Source: Azospirillum thiophilum (GTDB taxonomy: Bacteria; Pseudomonadota; Alphaproteobacteria; Azospirillales; Azospirillaceae). From it: a DNA stretch of 64,000 nt. The notes under the pieces were generated by a model that was not told the origin of the DNA, searched no databases, and worked only from the letters and a program-made list of their open reading frames with translations. Shown in pieces: positions 6,930 through 16,272 of the stretch. Within the stretch, counting starts at the first letter, position 1, and each line of letters opens with the position of its first letter. The stretch spans positions 517,001 through 581,000 of the forward strand of contig NZ_CP012402.1 in NCBI RefSeq assembly GCF_001305595.1, given 5' to 3'. The translations under genes were made by a program, and so were the position numbers.

Positions 6930-9900
6930 TCAGCCGTCAGCCCGCATGCGCCGTTCCGCCGCCAGCGCAGCGATGCGGTCGCCGGCGCGGAAGATCAGCG
7001 ACAGCACCACCGGCAGCACGGTCACGGTCACGATGCTGGAGATCAGCAGGCCGCACAGCACGACCAGCCCCAATCCGCGATACAGCTCGGTTCCGGCGCT
7101 GGGCACGCCGACCATCGGCACCAGCCCGGCGATGGTCGTCACCGTGGTGATCAGGATCGGGCGCAGGCGGCTGTGCAGGGCCTCGGCGATGGCGTCGGCG
7201 CCGCCCATGCCATGGAGCTTGCGGTTTTCCGCCGCGCGCTCGACGATCAGGATCGGGTTGTTCACCACCGTCCCGACCAGCACCAGGAACCCCATCATGG
7301 TCAGCACGTCGAACGGCTGCGGCGCCCCCATCCAGTCCCAGCTTCCGGCGGCCAGATTGTAGAGCCACAGCCCCACCAGCCCGCCGCCGATGCCGGTCGG
7401 CACCACCGCCATGATGATCAGCGGCAGGCCCCAATGGGCGAAGACGGCGACCAGCACCAGATAGGTGATGGCCAGGGCCAGCAGGAATCCGCCGGTCATG
7501 GCCTCGCGCAATTCCTCCAGCGCGCCGCCGGCCCCGGTGATCCGGGTGGACATCGCGGCGGGAATGACGCCCTCCGCACGCAGGCGCCCGACCAGATCGC
7601 GCTCCACCGCCGCGATCCCGGTTTCCAGCGCCACGTCCCGCGGCGGAATGATGGTCAGGGTGACCGTGCGCAGCCCGTCGATGCGCGAGATCATGGAGGA
7701 TCCCACCGTCTCCCGCAGGTCGGCCAGACTCGACAGCGGCACCGGGGCGCCGCGCCCGGTGTGCAGCACCAGATCGGCGAAGCCCTGGCGGTCGCGGCCG
7801 ATGCCGTCGGCCACCCGCAGATAGACGTCCAGCTTCTCGTCGTTCAGCAGATACTCGTCGGCGAAGGCGCCGTCGGAATAGGCGCGCAGGGTGTATCCCA
7901 GCTCGGCCAGCCCGATCCCCATCTCGCCGGCCCGGTCCCAGTCGGGACGCAGCTCCAGGAAGGGCTGCGACATGGCGAGCGTCGGCGGGGTGGGGTCGCT
8001 GTTGACCTGCCCGTCGGGGAACAGGTCGCCGGCCCGGTCCAGCACCGTCAGCGCCGTGGCGTAGAGCGGCTTCAACTCGCCGCCGCTCAATTCCAGGCTG
8101 ATGGCGCGGGCACCGCCGCCGTTGCCGGAAAAGATCGAGCCGCGCGCCGCAAAGGCCCGGATGCCGGGAATGGCCCGCATCCGCTGGGTGACGGCGGCGA
8201 TCAGCGCATCGGTATCGGCCGGATCCAGCGGCTCCGACACGAAGCGGATGAAGCCCGGCCGGATGAAGCTGAGATTGACCCGCAGCGGCGGGATGCCGTC
8301 CACCGTCCGCTCCGCCCCGACCTGACGGCTCAGCAGCGGATCGATCTGGCGCCAGAGCTCCAGCATGGTGTCCATGTTGTAGCCGGGCGGGGCGGACATG
8401 AAGCTGAAGACGGTCGCCTCCTCCCCTTCCGGCAGATACTCGGCGGGCGGAACCATATAGAGCAGAGCGCCGGTCATGGCGGCGGCGGTCGCGGCGAGGA
8501 TCGCCAGCTCCCTCCGGACGCCGCGCAGCATCCAGCGGACCGCGCCATCCAGCCGGCCGTCCGTCTCCAGCCGCCCCCGTTCGGGCCGCTGCCGTTCCGG
8601 AGGACTCCTTTCCGGCGTCGCGACGGACCAGCGCCCGGCGACGACCGGCACCAGGGTCAGCGCCACCAGCATCGACGCGGTGACGGCGCCGGTGATGGCG
8701 ATGGCGATGTCCGAATAGAGCTGGCCTGCCTCCATCCGCAGGAACATCACCGGCAGGAACACCAGGACGGTGGTGAGCGTGGAGGACAGGATCGCCGGCC
8801 AAACCTCGGCGATGCCGTCGACCGTGGCGGCGGCGCGCGATTTTCCCAGGCGCAGATGGCGGGCGATGCTGTCCAGCGCCACCACGCTGTTGTCCAGCGT
8901 CATGCCGATGGCGAAGGCGATCCCCGACAGCGAGATGACGTTGATGCTGCGCCCGCTGGCCGCGAGCACCAGCAGGGTGGCGAGCGTGCAGACCGGCATG
9001 CCGGCCGCCGCGACGGCGGTGGCGGGGACCGAGCGCAGGAAGGCCAGCAGCACCACCCCGGCCAGCAGGCTGCCGGCGATCAGGTTGTCCAGCACGGTGT
9101 CGATCGACCGCACCATGTAACGCACGTCTTCCGAGAGGAGCCGCATCGACAGGCCGCGCTCCTTCAGCGCATGCCGGTTCAACTCCTCCACCGTCGCGTC
9201 CATCGCCTGCTTGATGGCGATGACGTTGGCGCCGGCCCGCTTGCCGATGCTGATCATCATCGTCGGCCGCCCATCGGCGAAGGCGAAGCTGCGCGCCTCC
9301 CGCGTCGCCATCCGCACGGTGCCGACGTCGCGCAGGCGGACGGCCGTTCCGTTCTCCCGCGCGACGATCAGGTCGGCCAGATCCTCCAGATCCTCGAAAC
9401 GGCCGATGGTGCGCAGGAAGTAGCGCCGTTTGCCGAAATCGCGGTCCCCGGCCGACATGTCGCGGTTGCGCGCCCGGATGGCGTCGCGCACGGTTCCCAC
9501 CCCCAGCCCGCGGGCGGCCAGCTTCAGCGGGTCGAGGTCGATGTGGATTTCCTGGGCGGCGCCGCCGCTCACCTCGGCCTTCGCCACGCCGCTCACCCGC
9601 TCCAGCCGGGGGCGCAGCGTGTTCTCGATCCAGTTGGTCTCGCGCTGGAGCGATGCCGCGTCGGAGGCGCCGTCCAGCCGCTCGATTCCGTAGAACAGGA
9701 ACGGGTTGGCGGAGGAGGATTCGGCGACGATGCGCGGCCGGTCCACCGTTTCGGGATAGTCGGTGACCTGGGACAGGGCGTTGTCGATGTGGACCAGCGC
9801 CTCGTCCACCGGAACGCCGGCCGGAAACTCCATCTCCACCAGCCCGAAGCCGAATTCGGCGCGGGAATAGAGGCGGACGAGGCCGGGCACCAGCCGCAGG

Positions 9901-10103
9901 TATTTCTCCTGCTCGATCAGGATTTCCTGTTCGATGTCCTGCGGGGTGGCGCCGGGCCAGTCGGTCTCGACGCTGATCCAGCGCGGGCTGATGTCGGGGA
10001 TCATCTGCACCGGGATGCGGAAGACCGAGACGGCGCCCAGCAGGCACAGGATCAGGATGGAGACCACCGCCACCAGCGGGTTGCGGAGGATCAGGCGTGT
10101 CAT
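6930..10103 (-). CDS. RND efflux pump permease (AcrB/HAE-like)
   Basis: 1057 aa, full length for an RND inner-membrane pump. The N-terminal helix (about 10-30) is followed by the family start PVQMIPDISPRW, two large periplasmic loops, and a transmembrane block with GIAFAIGMTLDNSVVALDSI around residues 394-413, where D404 occupies the proton-relay position. The C-terminal half repeats the same plan (GFLVLVGTVVNNPILIVERA). It should export an organic or amphiphilic substrate using the proton gradient. The adaptor gene lies 15 bp upstream; there is no outer-membrane factor gene nearby. The upstream TonB receptor and iron-type box hint at a siderophore- or metal-related role, but that is only inference. 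Confidence 0.92.
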   Translation of the reverse strand: MTRLILRNPLVAVVSILILCLLGAVSVFRIPVQMIPDISPRWISVETDWPGATPQDIEQEILIEQEKYLRLVPGLVRLYSRAEFGFGLVEMEFPAGVPVDEALVHIDNALSQVTDYPETVDRPRIVAESSSANPFLFYGIERLDGASDAASLQRETNWIENTLRPRLERVSGVAKAEVSGGAAQEIHIDLDPLKLAARGLGVGTVRDAIRARNRDMSAGDRDFGKRRYFLRTIGRFEDLEDLADLIVARENGTAVRLRDVGTVRMATREARSFAFADGRPTMMISIGKRAGANVIAIKQAMDATVEELNRHALKERGLSMRLLSEDVRYMVRSIDTVLDNLIAGSLLAGVVLLAFLRSVPATAVAAAGMPVCTLATLLVLAASGRSINVISLSGIAFAIGMTLDNSVVALDSIARHLRLGKSRAAATVDGIAEVWPAILSSTLTTVLVFLPVMFLRMEAGQLYSDIAIAITGAVTASMLVALTLVPVVAGRWSVATPERSPPERQRPERGRLETDGRLDGAVRWMLRGVRRELAILAATAAAMTGALLYMVPPAEYLPEGEEATVFSFMSAPPGYNMDTMLELWRQIDPLLSRQVGAERTVDGIPPLRVNLSFIRPGFIRFVSEPLDPADTDALIAAVTQRMRAIPGIRAFAARGSIFSGNGGGARAISLELSGGELKPLYATALTVLDRAGDLFPDGQVNSDPTPPTLAMSQPFLELRPDWDRAGEMGIGLAELGYTLRAYSDGAFADEYLLNDEKLDVYLRVADGIGRDRQGFADLVLHTGRGAPVPLSSLADLRETVGSSMISRIDGLRTVTLTIIPPRDVALETGIAAVERDLVGRLRAEGVIPAAMSTRITGAGGALEELREAMTGGFLLALAITYLVLVAVFAHWGLPLIIMAVVPTGIGGGLVGLWLYNLAAGSWDWMGAPQPFDVLTMMGFLVLVGTVVNNPILIVERAAENRKLHGMGGADAIAEALHSRLRPILITTVTTIAGLVPMVGVPSAGTELYRGLGLVVLCGLLISSIVTVTVLPVVLSLIFRAGDRIAALAAERRMRADG

Positions 10104-10118
10104 TCGTCTCGTCTCCCC

Positions 10119-11219
10119 TCAGCCGACCATGTCCGGCACGACCGGCTGGCCGGGGCGCAGCCCCTCGTTGCCCTGGACCACCACCAGGTCGTCGGCGCTC
10201 AGGTCCGGGCTGGCGATCTCCACCTGTCCGCCGACATGGCGGCCGGTGCGGACCGTCACCGGACGGGCAACCGCGCCGTCGCCGCTGCGCAGGACCACCC
10301 AGACGCGGGCGCTGCCGTCGGGCTGCCGTTCGACCGCGTCGGCCGGAACCTGCAGGGCGACCTCCGGCCCGTCGCCGGTCCAGTCCAGCGCGAAGGTGAC
10401 GCGCGCCGACATGCCGGCCATCAGCCGCCCGCCGGGATTGGCGAGCGTCACATGGACGCGGAAGCTGCGGCTGACCGGATCGGCGGACGGGACCACCCGG
10501 TCGACCCGCGCGGCGATGGCGTCGGCGGCCGGCGCATCGGCCACCTGGACGCTGGCCGGCGTCCCGGCGGCGATGCGGCCATGCTGGCGCTCCGGCACGT
10601 CGATCTCGACGCGCAGCGGGTCGGTGGCGGTCAGTTGCAGCACGGACGCCCCGCTCCCGACCCATTGTCCCCGCTCGGTCCGCCGTTCGGTGACCACCCC
10701 TGCAAAGGGGGCGGCGACCGTGTGGCGGTCCAGCCTTTCGCGCTGCATGGCGACGGTGGCGCGCAACTGCCGGACCTTGGCCTCCTCGATGGCCGCCTGG
10801 GCCTGCAGGGTGCCGTAGCGCGAGCGCGACACGCCCTGCACGCCGACCAGTGCCCCGGCCTCGCGGGCAAGGCGCTGGGCGTCGCGCTGCACATGCCCGG
10901 CCTCGGCCAGGGAGCTCTCCAGCCGTTCCAGCTCCAGCCGGGCGAGCGTGTCGTCCAGCCGCAGCAGGGGCTGGCCGGCCGCCACCGGGTCGCCGGCCTC
11001 GACCAGCATGGCGTCCACCTGGCCATCCACCTGTGCGGACAGGGCGCTGCTGCGCGGGGATACCAGCGTGCCGGGCAGTTGCAGCGTCTGGCGGACGGGG
11101 GCCGCGACCACCGCGGTCACCTTCACCCGCATCTGGGCGTGGGCCGGCAGCGACGGAAGCGCCGGCAATGCCAGCGCCGCGACGATGAGGGCGGGGAGGG
11201 CAGGGAGGGCGTGTCTCAA
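10119..11219 (-). CDS. RND efflux periplasmic adaptor (HlyD/MFP family)
   Basis: 366 aa. Signal peptide in residues 1-29, then the lipoyl halves (LVSPRSSALSAQVDGQVDAM and the later TVAAPFAGVVTERRTERG), a helical hairpin between them, and beta-barrel segments. This architecture is typical of membrane-fusion proteins that bridge pump and outer-membrane channel. The start is TTG at 11219, with AAAGGAG 7 nt upstream, overlapping the stop of a short upstream ORF (TTGA). This unusual start suggests translation depends on the upstream ORF. The permease gene follows after 15 bp. Confidence 0.9.
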   Translation of the reverse strand: MRHALPALPALIVAALALPALPSLPAHAQMRVKVTAVVAAPVRQTLQLPGTLVSPRSSALSAQVDGQVDAMLVEAGDPVAAGQPLLRLDDTLARLELERLESSLAEAGHVQRDAQRLAREAGALVGVQGVSRSRYGTLQAQAAIEEAKVRQLRATVAMQRERLDRHTVAAPFAGVVTERRTERGQWVGSGASVLQLTATDPLRVEIDVPERQHGRIAAGTPASVQVADAPAADAIAARVDRVVPSADPVSRSFRVHVTLANPGGRLMAGMSARVTFALDWTGDGPEVALQVPADAVERQPDGSARVWVVLRSGDGAVARPVTVRTGRHVGGQVEIASPDLSADDLVVVQGNEGLRPGQPVVPDMVG

Positions 11220-11395
11220 GGTCCGGCTCCTTTAGCCAGCAGGGGATCGGCCGGCGGCGCACGGCGGTCGGCCAACAGTCCGCCCGGCAGCAGGCCGAGG
11301 TCCAGGAGCGGGATCGCCCGGGCGGTCGGCATCCGGCGGGAATCGCGATTGGTCCTTGGCAGGCCGGTATCGACGAACAGTTTGGAAAGCGCCAT
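11216..11395 (-). CDS. 59-codon ORF coupled to the RND adaptor
   Basis: Starts ATG at 11395 with GGGAG about 7 nt upstream and ends in TGA overlapping the TTG start of the adaptor gene. The product begins MALSKLFVDTGLPRTNRDSR and continues with a leucine/glycine/proline-rich stretch; it has no signal peptide or known domain. Ribosome site, position and overlap argue that it is translated and acts as a coupling leader or a small operon protein. There is no homology evidence, and this DNA is open in several frames. Confidence 0.45.
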   Translation of the reverse strand: MALSKLFVDTGLPRTNRDSRRMPTARAIPLLDLGLLPGGLLADRRAPPADPLLAKGAGP

Positions 11396-11481
11396 CGCGG
11401 ATCTCCCGCAGCGTGTGCAGTGAAAGGCCGCCTGCCACCGGACAAACCGGGACGGGCGGCCGAAAGGCGGACCGGACCTGC

Positions 11482-13461
11482 TCAGAACCGGTAGTTGGCG
11501 CTGACGTAGAAGCTGCGCCCCATCTCCACGGTCTGGAAGCCGGTGTTCTTTTCGGACAGGATGACGTTGGTGATGTTCTTCACGCCGGCCCCGACGCGGA
11601 TCGCGTCGTTGACGTCGGCATTCACACCCAGGTTCAGCAGCGTGTAGCCCGGCATCTTCGACGCGCCTTCCAGTTGCGGGCCGGTGTAGGTCGCCGACAC
11701 CGTGGCGCCGAGATAGTCCAGCGCCTGCCAGGTCAGGTCGGCATTGAGCTTGTGGCGCGGACGGTTCTCCAGCTCCGCGCCGCTGTTGTTCTTGGTGTAG
11801 AGGTACGCGTAGTTGCCCGAGGCCGTCAGGTCCCTGGTGATGGTGACCGACCCGGTCACCTCGATGCCGGAGATGTCGACGCTGGAGATGTTGCTCCAGT
11901 TGCGGGCCACGGTCACCGGATCATAGACCGGCTGGATCATGTCCTTGACCTTGTTCCTGAACACCACGACGCTGGCGTCCCAGCGGTCCTGACGCACCTC
12001 GACGCCGGCTTCGTAGTTGGTGCTGGTCTCGGGTTCGAGATCGGGATTGCCAGACAGGAAGCAGCGCCCGCCGCAGCTGATGACCCGGTATTCGCGGCTC
12101 AGCTGATAGGCGTCCGGCGCCTTGTAGCCCTGGCTGACGCCGGCCTTCAGCGAGACCGACTTGGTCAGCGCATAGACGGCGTTCGCGCGGCTGGTGAAAT
12201 TCCCGCCGAAGATTTCATGATGGTCGTAGCGGGAGCCGAGCGTCAGCGTCAGCTGGTCGGTCAGGTCGATCTGGTCCTGCAGATAGGCGGCCTTCTGCGC
12301 GATTTCCGACCGGCCGGTCTGCAGGAAGGTGTCGGGGTCCTCCACCGTCTGCTTGCGGTATTCGACGCCGGCGGTCAGATGGTTGAAGGCCAGCCGAAAG
12401 TCGGTGCGGCCATGCAGGAAGATGTTCTTCTCCTTCATGTGCCGCTGCTGCGGCGCATTGTAGGAGCTGTTGTAGTCGTCGATGTTGCCGCGTTCGTAAT
12501 TGGCTTCCAGCAGCGTGTTGCCCCAATCCCACTTGCCGCGGTGGGCTATGCCGACCGTGTTGCGGACCACGTCCTGCTCGCTGTAGGAGCTCCAGCGGTC
12601 ATAGACGTTGTAGGGCCGGTGGTCGTGGTTCAGGCCGTAATTGACGTCCAGGGCCTGGTTCTCGGTCACGTCCCAGGTGACGGTGGACAGGAAGTTCTTC
12701 AGGTCCTTCTTCTCCAGGACCGGGACGGTCCCATTGTTCTTGGAGTCGTGATACCAGGGCTGGCGGCGGTAATATTCCGCCGCGACGGTTGCCGAGACCT
12801 TGTCGGTGACGGGACCGGCGGCCGACAGGGTGGTGCGGAACTGGTTGCCGCCGCGCCCCTCCGGCACGAACCGGTATTCGGCCCCGACCTCGCCGGTCCA
12901 CTTGTCCGTCGGCTTCTTCGTGATGATGTTGACCACGCCGCCGATGGCGTCCGACCCGTACAGGGCCGACATCGGGCCGCGTACCACTTCGACCCGCTCG
13001 ATGGCGGACAGCGGCACCGCATGGTAGTCGAAGTCGCCGCCGCGCCACAGCGCGTCGGAGGTGGAAACCCGGCGACCGTTGACCAGCACCAGCGTGTAGT
13101 TGGCGCCCAGGCCGCGGACGACCATCTCGTCGCGGCCGATGGCGTCGGTGCTGTCGTTGACGCCCACCGTGCGGCTCAGGATCTCCGGCAGGCCGGTCGC
13201 CGGGCCGTCCTTCTTCAAATCCTCCGACGTGATGACGGTGGTGAAGGCCGGCGCGGTCAGCGTGCTTTCCGGCGTGCCGGTCGCGGTGACCGTCACCGGA
13301 CCCAGGATCTGGCCGCCCAGCATCCGGGTCTTGTCGCCGGTGCCCGTCTGTTCGCCGGTTTGAGCCAGTGCCGGCGTTCCCCCCGCCAGCACCGCCGCCA
13401 CCAGTACCGCACCCATCGCGACACCGTTCCGCGCCCGAACCTCCTCAGTGCGTTTGGTCAT
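11482..13461 (-). CDS. TonB-dependent outer-membrane receptor (FepA/CirA-like)
   Basis: 659 aa. Signal peptide to about residue 33 (ALAQ), TonB box region PVTVTATG (about 55-62), plug domain with VVRGLGANYTLVLVNGRRV and VEVVRGPMSALYGSDAIGGV, then a 22-strand-type barrel ending in the terminal phenylalanine (SANYRF). The plug sequence resembles catecholate siderophore receptors. An almost perfect iron-type operator (13498-13514) sits about 40 bp upstream, so repression by Fur under iron sufficiency is likely. The ligand cannot be named from sequence. The small ORF and pump genes follow on the same strand. Confidence 0.93.
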   Translation of the reverse strand: MTKRTEEVRARNGVAMGAVLVAAVLAGGTPALAQTGEQTGTGDKTRMLGGQILGPVTVTATGTPESTLTAPAFTTVITSEDLKKDGPATGLPEILSRTVGVNDSTDAIGRDEMVVRGLGANYTLVLVNGRRVSTSDALWRGGDFDYHAVPLSAIERVEVVRGPMSALYGSDAIGGVVNIITKKPTDKWTGEVGAEYRFVPEGRGGNQFRTTLSAAGPVTDKVSATVAAEYYRRQPWYHDSKNNGTVPVLEKKDLKNFLSTVTWDVTENQALDVNYGLNHDHRPYNVYDRWSSYSEQDVVRNTVGIAHRGKWDWGNTLLEANYERGNIDDYNSSYNAPQQRHMKEKNIFLHGRTDFRLAFNHLTAGVEYRKQTVEDPDTFLQTGRSEIAQKAAYLQDQIDLTDQLTLTLGSRYDHHEIFGGNFTSRANAVYALTKSVSLKAGVSQGYKAPDAYQLSREYRVISCGGRCFLSGNPDLEPETSTNYEAGVEVRQDRWDASVVVFRNKVKDMIQPVYDPVTVARNWSNISSVDISGIEVTGSVTITRDLTASGNYAYLYTKNNSGAELENRPRHKLNADLTWQALDYLGATVSATYTGPQLEGASKMPGYTLLNLGVNADVNDAIRVGAGVKNITNVILSEKNTGFQTVEMGRSFYVSANYRF

Positions 13462-13497
13462 GTCGATATCCCCTGATTGTGCCCATGCAAGTTAATA

Positions 13498-13514
13498 ATG
13501 CGAATCATTCGCAT
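13498..13514 (-). promoter_or_regulatory. Fur-type box (7-1-7 palindrome) upstream of TonB receptor
   Basis: ATGCGAATCATTCGCAT: perfect 8-bp arms around a single centre base, 37 bp upstream of the receptor start codon. This TGCGAAT-N-ATTCGCA form is typical of iron-responsive operators in proteobacteria. A related box precedes the second TonB receptor. Confidence 0.8.
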
Positions 13515-13583
13515 ATCCCCCGCGAGCTTGTTATCGTATGACCACTTTCGCCGCAAGGATTATGACGTGCGGATAAGATAAAA

Positions 13584-13600
13584 ATGCAAATCATGTGAAT
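13584..13600 (-). promoter_or_regulatory. Second, degenerate Fur-type box
   Basis: ATGCAAATCATGTGAAT keeps the ATGC-AATCAT half of the box at 13498 and has a degenerate right half. It lies 70 bp farther upstream in the same AT-rich intergenic region and may be a secondary operator. Confidence 0.4.
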
Positions 13601-13706
13601 ATATTTGAGTAACTTGTTGGGAAAAGTGATTTGATTCCGAAATCATCAGTGGTACCGGCAGATAGATGCCGAGTATTTCATTTCAAGCACCACAAATTAT
13701 TCCGCT

Positions 13707-15374
13707 CTATCCTTCCATTTCTGAGGTTCTTGGCTGGGATATGGCAACGGAGTCCACTTCGGATCCTGCCAAGGATGACGAACGGCCGGGACAGGCGGTG
13801 CTTGCGCTCGTTGCCCATACGCTGTCCTGCGGCCCGGACTGCGCGCGCCGGGCGGTGCGGCGCGCCATCGATGCCAGCGCCAGCGCCCCGGCCAGCGCCA
13901 CCAGATCGACGCCGATCAGCCCGGGCGAAGCCCACAGCCCGAGGCCGGGCACCACCCATCCCAGCAGGCTGGTGGCCGGGATCGCGGCACTGGCCGCCGC
14001 CGAGGCCCACAGCAACTCCACCCCCGCCCGCGCGGCGCCGCGCAGAAATGCCCAGATGCAGGCGGCGAGGAACGTGACGTAATAGATGCCCCAGTGCCAG
14101 GCGTGCAGATCGTCGACCAGCCCGTTCAGCCATTTTCCGGCGGCGATGGTCGATGACAGGCCGCCGACGCAGCCCAGGCAGACACCGACCGTACCGGCGG
14201 CGAGCAGACTGGTGGAACGGCTCTGCGCCACCGGTCCGCCGGCCCGCCGTTCGGTGCGGCGCCTCGATTCGATCCACAGCAGATTGCCGGTATAGAACAG
14301 CAGCGCCCCCGCCAGCCCCAGCAGGAAATAGGTCCAGCGCACCACGCCGCCGCCGAAGCTGCCGAAATGCAGCGCGAAGAAGGCCGAGACGGTGGACGAC
14401 CATGGTCCCTGGTGCCCCGGCATGTATTCGGTGTCGATCACCCGGCCATCGGTCGCCCCCAGCAGAACGAAACCTTCGCGCCGTACCAGATAGCGCGGGT
14501 CGTGGCCCCAGACGCGCACGGTCGCGGCGCGGGTGCCGGCGTCGTGATACTCCAGGCTGGTCGGGGTGAAGCCGGGCTCCAGCGCGTGGACCCGCTCCAG
14601 GAACGCCTGCGGCGCCAGCATCGCGGCGGGGCCGGTGTCCTTCCTGACGCCGCGGAAGGGGCTGCTGGCGGCGATCACCGTCCGCATCCGCCCATCATAG
14701 ACGACCTCGTCCAGCGCGTCGTAGATCTGGTCGTGCAGCCCGAACACCACCGCCGACAGGGCGATCACGATATGAAAGGGCAGGCTGACGATGCCCAGCA
14801 CATTGTGGACGTCGAGCCACATCCGCTTCAGGTTCGCGGTGACGCGCAGGACGAGGAAATCCTTGACCAGCGACGGCAGCAGTACAATGACGCCGGACAC
14901 CAGCGCCACCACGTAGAGCGCGCTGGCGATCCCCGTCACCAGGGTGCCGATGTCCAGGTCGCCGGGAATGCCGGCCGTCCGGTGCAGAACGTCCACCAGC
15001 AGCCCGATGCCGGCGGGATCGAGCCGATCCACCGTCACCGAGCCGTCGGGGCCCAGCGTCGCCGCCCAGGGGGCGGGATCGATCCGTTCCTCCGTCCAGG
15101 TCAGGCGCAGGGGCGCTTCACCGGCCAGCACTGGATCCAGCGCCAGGGTGAAGTCGCGCACCTCCGGCCGCAGGGCGCGGGTGGCGGCGATCAGTTCCCC
15201 GGCCCCGTCCAGCGCCATCGGCGACACGGCCTCGGGCCGGGTCATCCAGCGTTCCAGCGGCTCCTTGAACATCGTCACGGCCCCGGCATAGAAGCAGACG
15301 AACAGGATCAACCCGGTCAGGATGCCGGTCCAGCTGTGGACCTGACGGTAGAGGCGGACGATGTCTGCGCGCAT
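13707..15374 (-). CDS. PepSY-associated transmembrane protein (iron-uptake reductase type)
   Basis: 555 aa from the ATG at 15374. The N terminus RLYRQVHSWTGILTGLILF is the classic start of PepSY-TM proteins, followed by a periplasmic PepSY region (about 45-150), a further membrane helix near 170-190, and a repeat of the plan with HNVLGIVSLPFHIVIALSAVV. The C-terminal third holds more helices. Such proteins accompany TonB receptors and are thought to act in ferric-siderophore reduction in the inner membrane. It is the last gene of a three-gene unit with 15407-15754 and 15758-16048, behind an iron-type box. Confidence 0.88.
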   Translation of the reverse strand: MRADIVRLYRQVHSWTGILTGLILFVCFYAGAVTMFKEPLERWMTRPEAVSPMALDGAGELIAATRALRPEVRDFTLALDPVLAGEAPLRLTWTEERIDPAPWAATLGPDGSVTVDRLDPAGIGLLVDVLHRTAGIPGDLDIGTLVTGIASALYVVALVSGVIVLLPSLVKDFLVLRVTANLKRMWLDVHNVLGIVSLPFHIVIALSAVVFGLHDQIYDALDEVVYDGRMRTVIAASSPFRGVRKDTGPAAMLAPQAFLERVHALEPGFTPTSLEYHDAGTRAATVRVWGHDPRYLVRREGFVLLGATDGRVIDTEYMPGHQGPWSSTVSAFFALHFGSFGGGVVRWTYFLLGLAGALLFYTGNLLWIESRRRTERRAGGPVAQSRSTSLLAAGTVGVCLGCVGGLSSTIAAGKWLNGLVDDLHAWHWGIYYVTFLAACIWAFLRGAARAGVELLWASAAASAAIPATSLLGWVVPGLGLWASPGLIGVDLVALAGALALASMARRTARRAQSGPQDSVWATSASTACPGRSSSLAGSEVDSVAISQPRTSEMEG

Positions 15375-15406
15375 GGGGGCGTCCCGGAAGGATGACGGCG
15401 GGGAGA

Positions 15407-15754
15407 TCAGTGGGGCAGGGGGCCGCGTCCGGCCAGCAGCAGCGCGTAGGCGACCAGATTGGCGCCGCCCAGCCATAGCCACGCGCGCAGTCCGCTGCGG
15501 AACAGGAAGCAGAAACTGACCACCCCGAGCCAGAGGGGCGCCACGATCCACATGGTGAACTGGAACTTGTTCGCCGCCGCCGGTCCGCCGGGACCGAACC
15601 AGGTGAACAGCCCCGACAGGGCGATCGCCAGCGTGAAGCCCAGCAGCGTTCCGGCGCAGCTCTTGCTCCACCAATCGGAACGGATCGCGGTTTTCGCCCG
15701 GGCAACGGGGCGTCGGGCATCGGGGCGTCGGGCGGCGGAGTGTTGGGCGGCCAT
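15407..15754 (-). CDS. Small membrane protein of the PepSY iron operon
   Basis: 115 aa with three predicted helices (about residues 35-52, 66-84, 90-108). Contains CAGTLLGFTLAIALSGLFTW and FCFLFRSGLRAWLWLGGANL, a pattern found in small proteins encoded with PepSY and DUF3325 genes in iron-uptake operons. The stop is 33 bp upstream of the PepSY start, and the DUF3325-like gene ends 4 bp before it. The exact function is unknown. Confidence 0.75.
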   Translation of the reverse strand: MAAQHSAARRPDARRPVARAKTAIRSDWWSKSCAGTLLGFTLAIALSGLFTWFGPGGPAAANKFQFTMWIVAPLWLGVVSFCFLFRSGLRAWLWLGGANLVAYALLLAGRGPLPH

Positions 15755-15757
15755 CCG

Positions 15758-16048
15758 TCAGCCCTTCCGTGCCGAAGCGGACGTGTGCGCGACCGCCGCA
15801 AAGGTCAGGGCGGTCAACAGCGCCATCGATACGGTCAGGCTGGTGAAGAGCGCGGTCACCGGGTGCAGGACCACCGACCAGGACAGCCATCCCGCCACCA
15901 GCGCCACCGCCCCGGCGATCCGGCCGGGCCGGGCGGACAGGGGCCGGGGCAGCCATTGTTGGCGCGGGGCTGCCAGATAGATGCAAACCGCACCGGCGGT
16001 CGTCGTCGCCAGTGCCAGTCCGTGAACGAGTGTGGCCACCATCGGCAT
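15758..16048 (-). CDS. DUF3325-like small membrane protein
   Basis: 96 aa with three hydrophobic segments (about 4-24, 44-62, 66-88). Size, YLAAPRQQWL and the GWLSWSVVLHPVTAL core fit the DUF3325 proteins usually encoded next to PepSY-TM genes. It is the first gene of the three-gene unit and follows the candidate iron box at 16118-16136. Role in iron uptake is inferred only from context. Confidence 0.7.
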   Translation of the reverse strand: MPMVATLVHGLALATTTAGAVCIYLAAPRQQWLPRPLSARPGRIAGAVALVAGWLSWSVVLHPVTALFTSLTVSMALLTALTFAAVAHTSASARKG

Positions 16049-16117
16049 GTTTCTCCGGCGCGACCAATTCCGATTAGGATGACATGCGCGATCTTGTGCC
16101 TATTTATGATAGATGTT

Positions 16118-16136
16118 GCAAGTGATTATTATTTGC
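16118..16136 (-). promoter_or_regulatory. Candidate Fur-type operator upstream of the PepSY operon
   Basis: GCAAGTGATTATTATTTGC, an imperfect 19-bp dyad (outer GCAA/TTGC arms), matches 12 of 19 positions of the classic Fur consensus by eye. It is 70 bp upstream of the first gene of the unit (start 16048). The rest of the 224-bp gap (16049-16272) shows only a GGCACC-type microrepeat near 16231-16254. Confidence 0.55.
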
Positions 16137-16272
16137 GTGCTTAGGGCGTGGTGAGATACCACGCGGCCCGACAGCGAAGGCGCGGTCGACGGGGCACGTC
16201 TCACATTCTTAAGTTGTGGGTGATGGCGAAGCCGGCACCGGCACCGGCACCTCCCCCCGGCCACCGGCCTTT

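Noticed and set aside
6876..11423. A 1515-codon open frame on the plus strand, antisense to the RND pump genes
   Set aside because: It is rich in His, Gln, Arg and Gly, has no domains, and mirrors the codon structure of the real minus-strand genes; a typical high-GC shadow.
16231..16254. GGCACC repeats downstream of the DUF486 gene as a possible regulatory array
   Set aside because: Short, GC-rich simple repeat with no partner motif; probably slippage.
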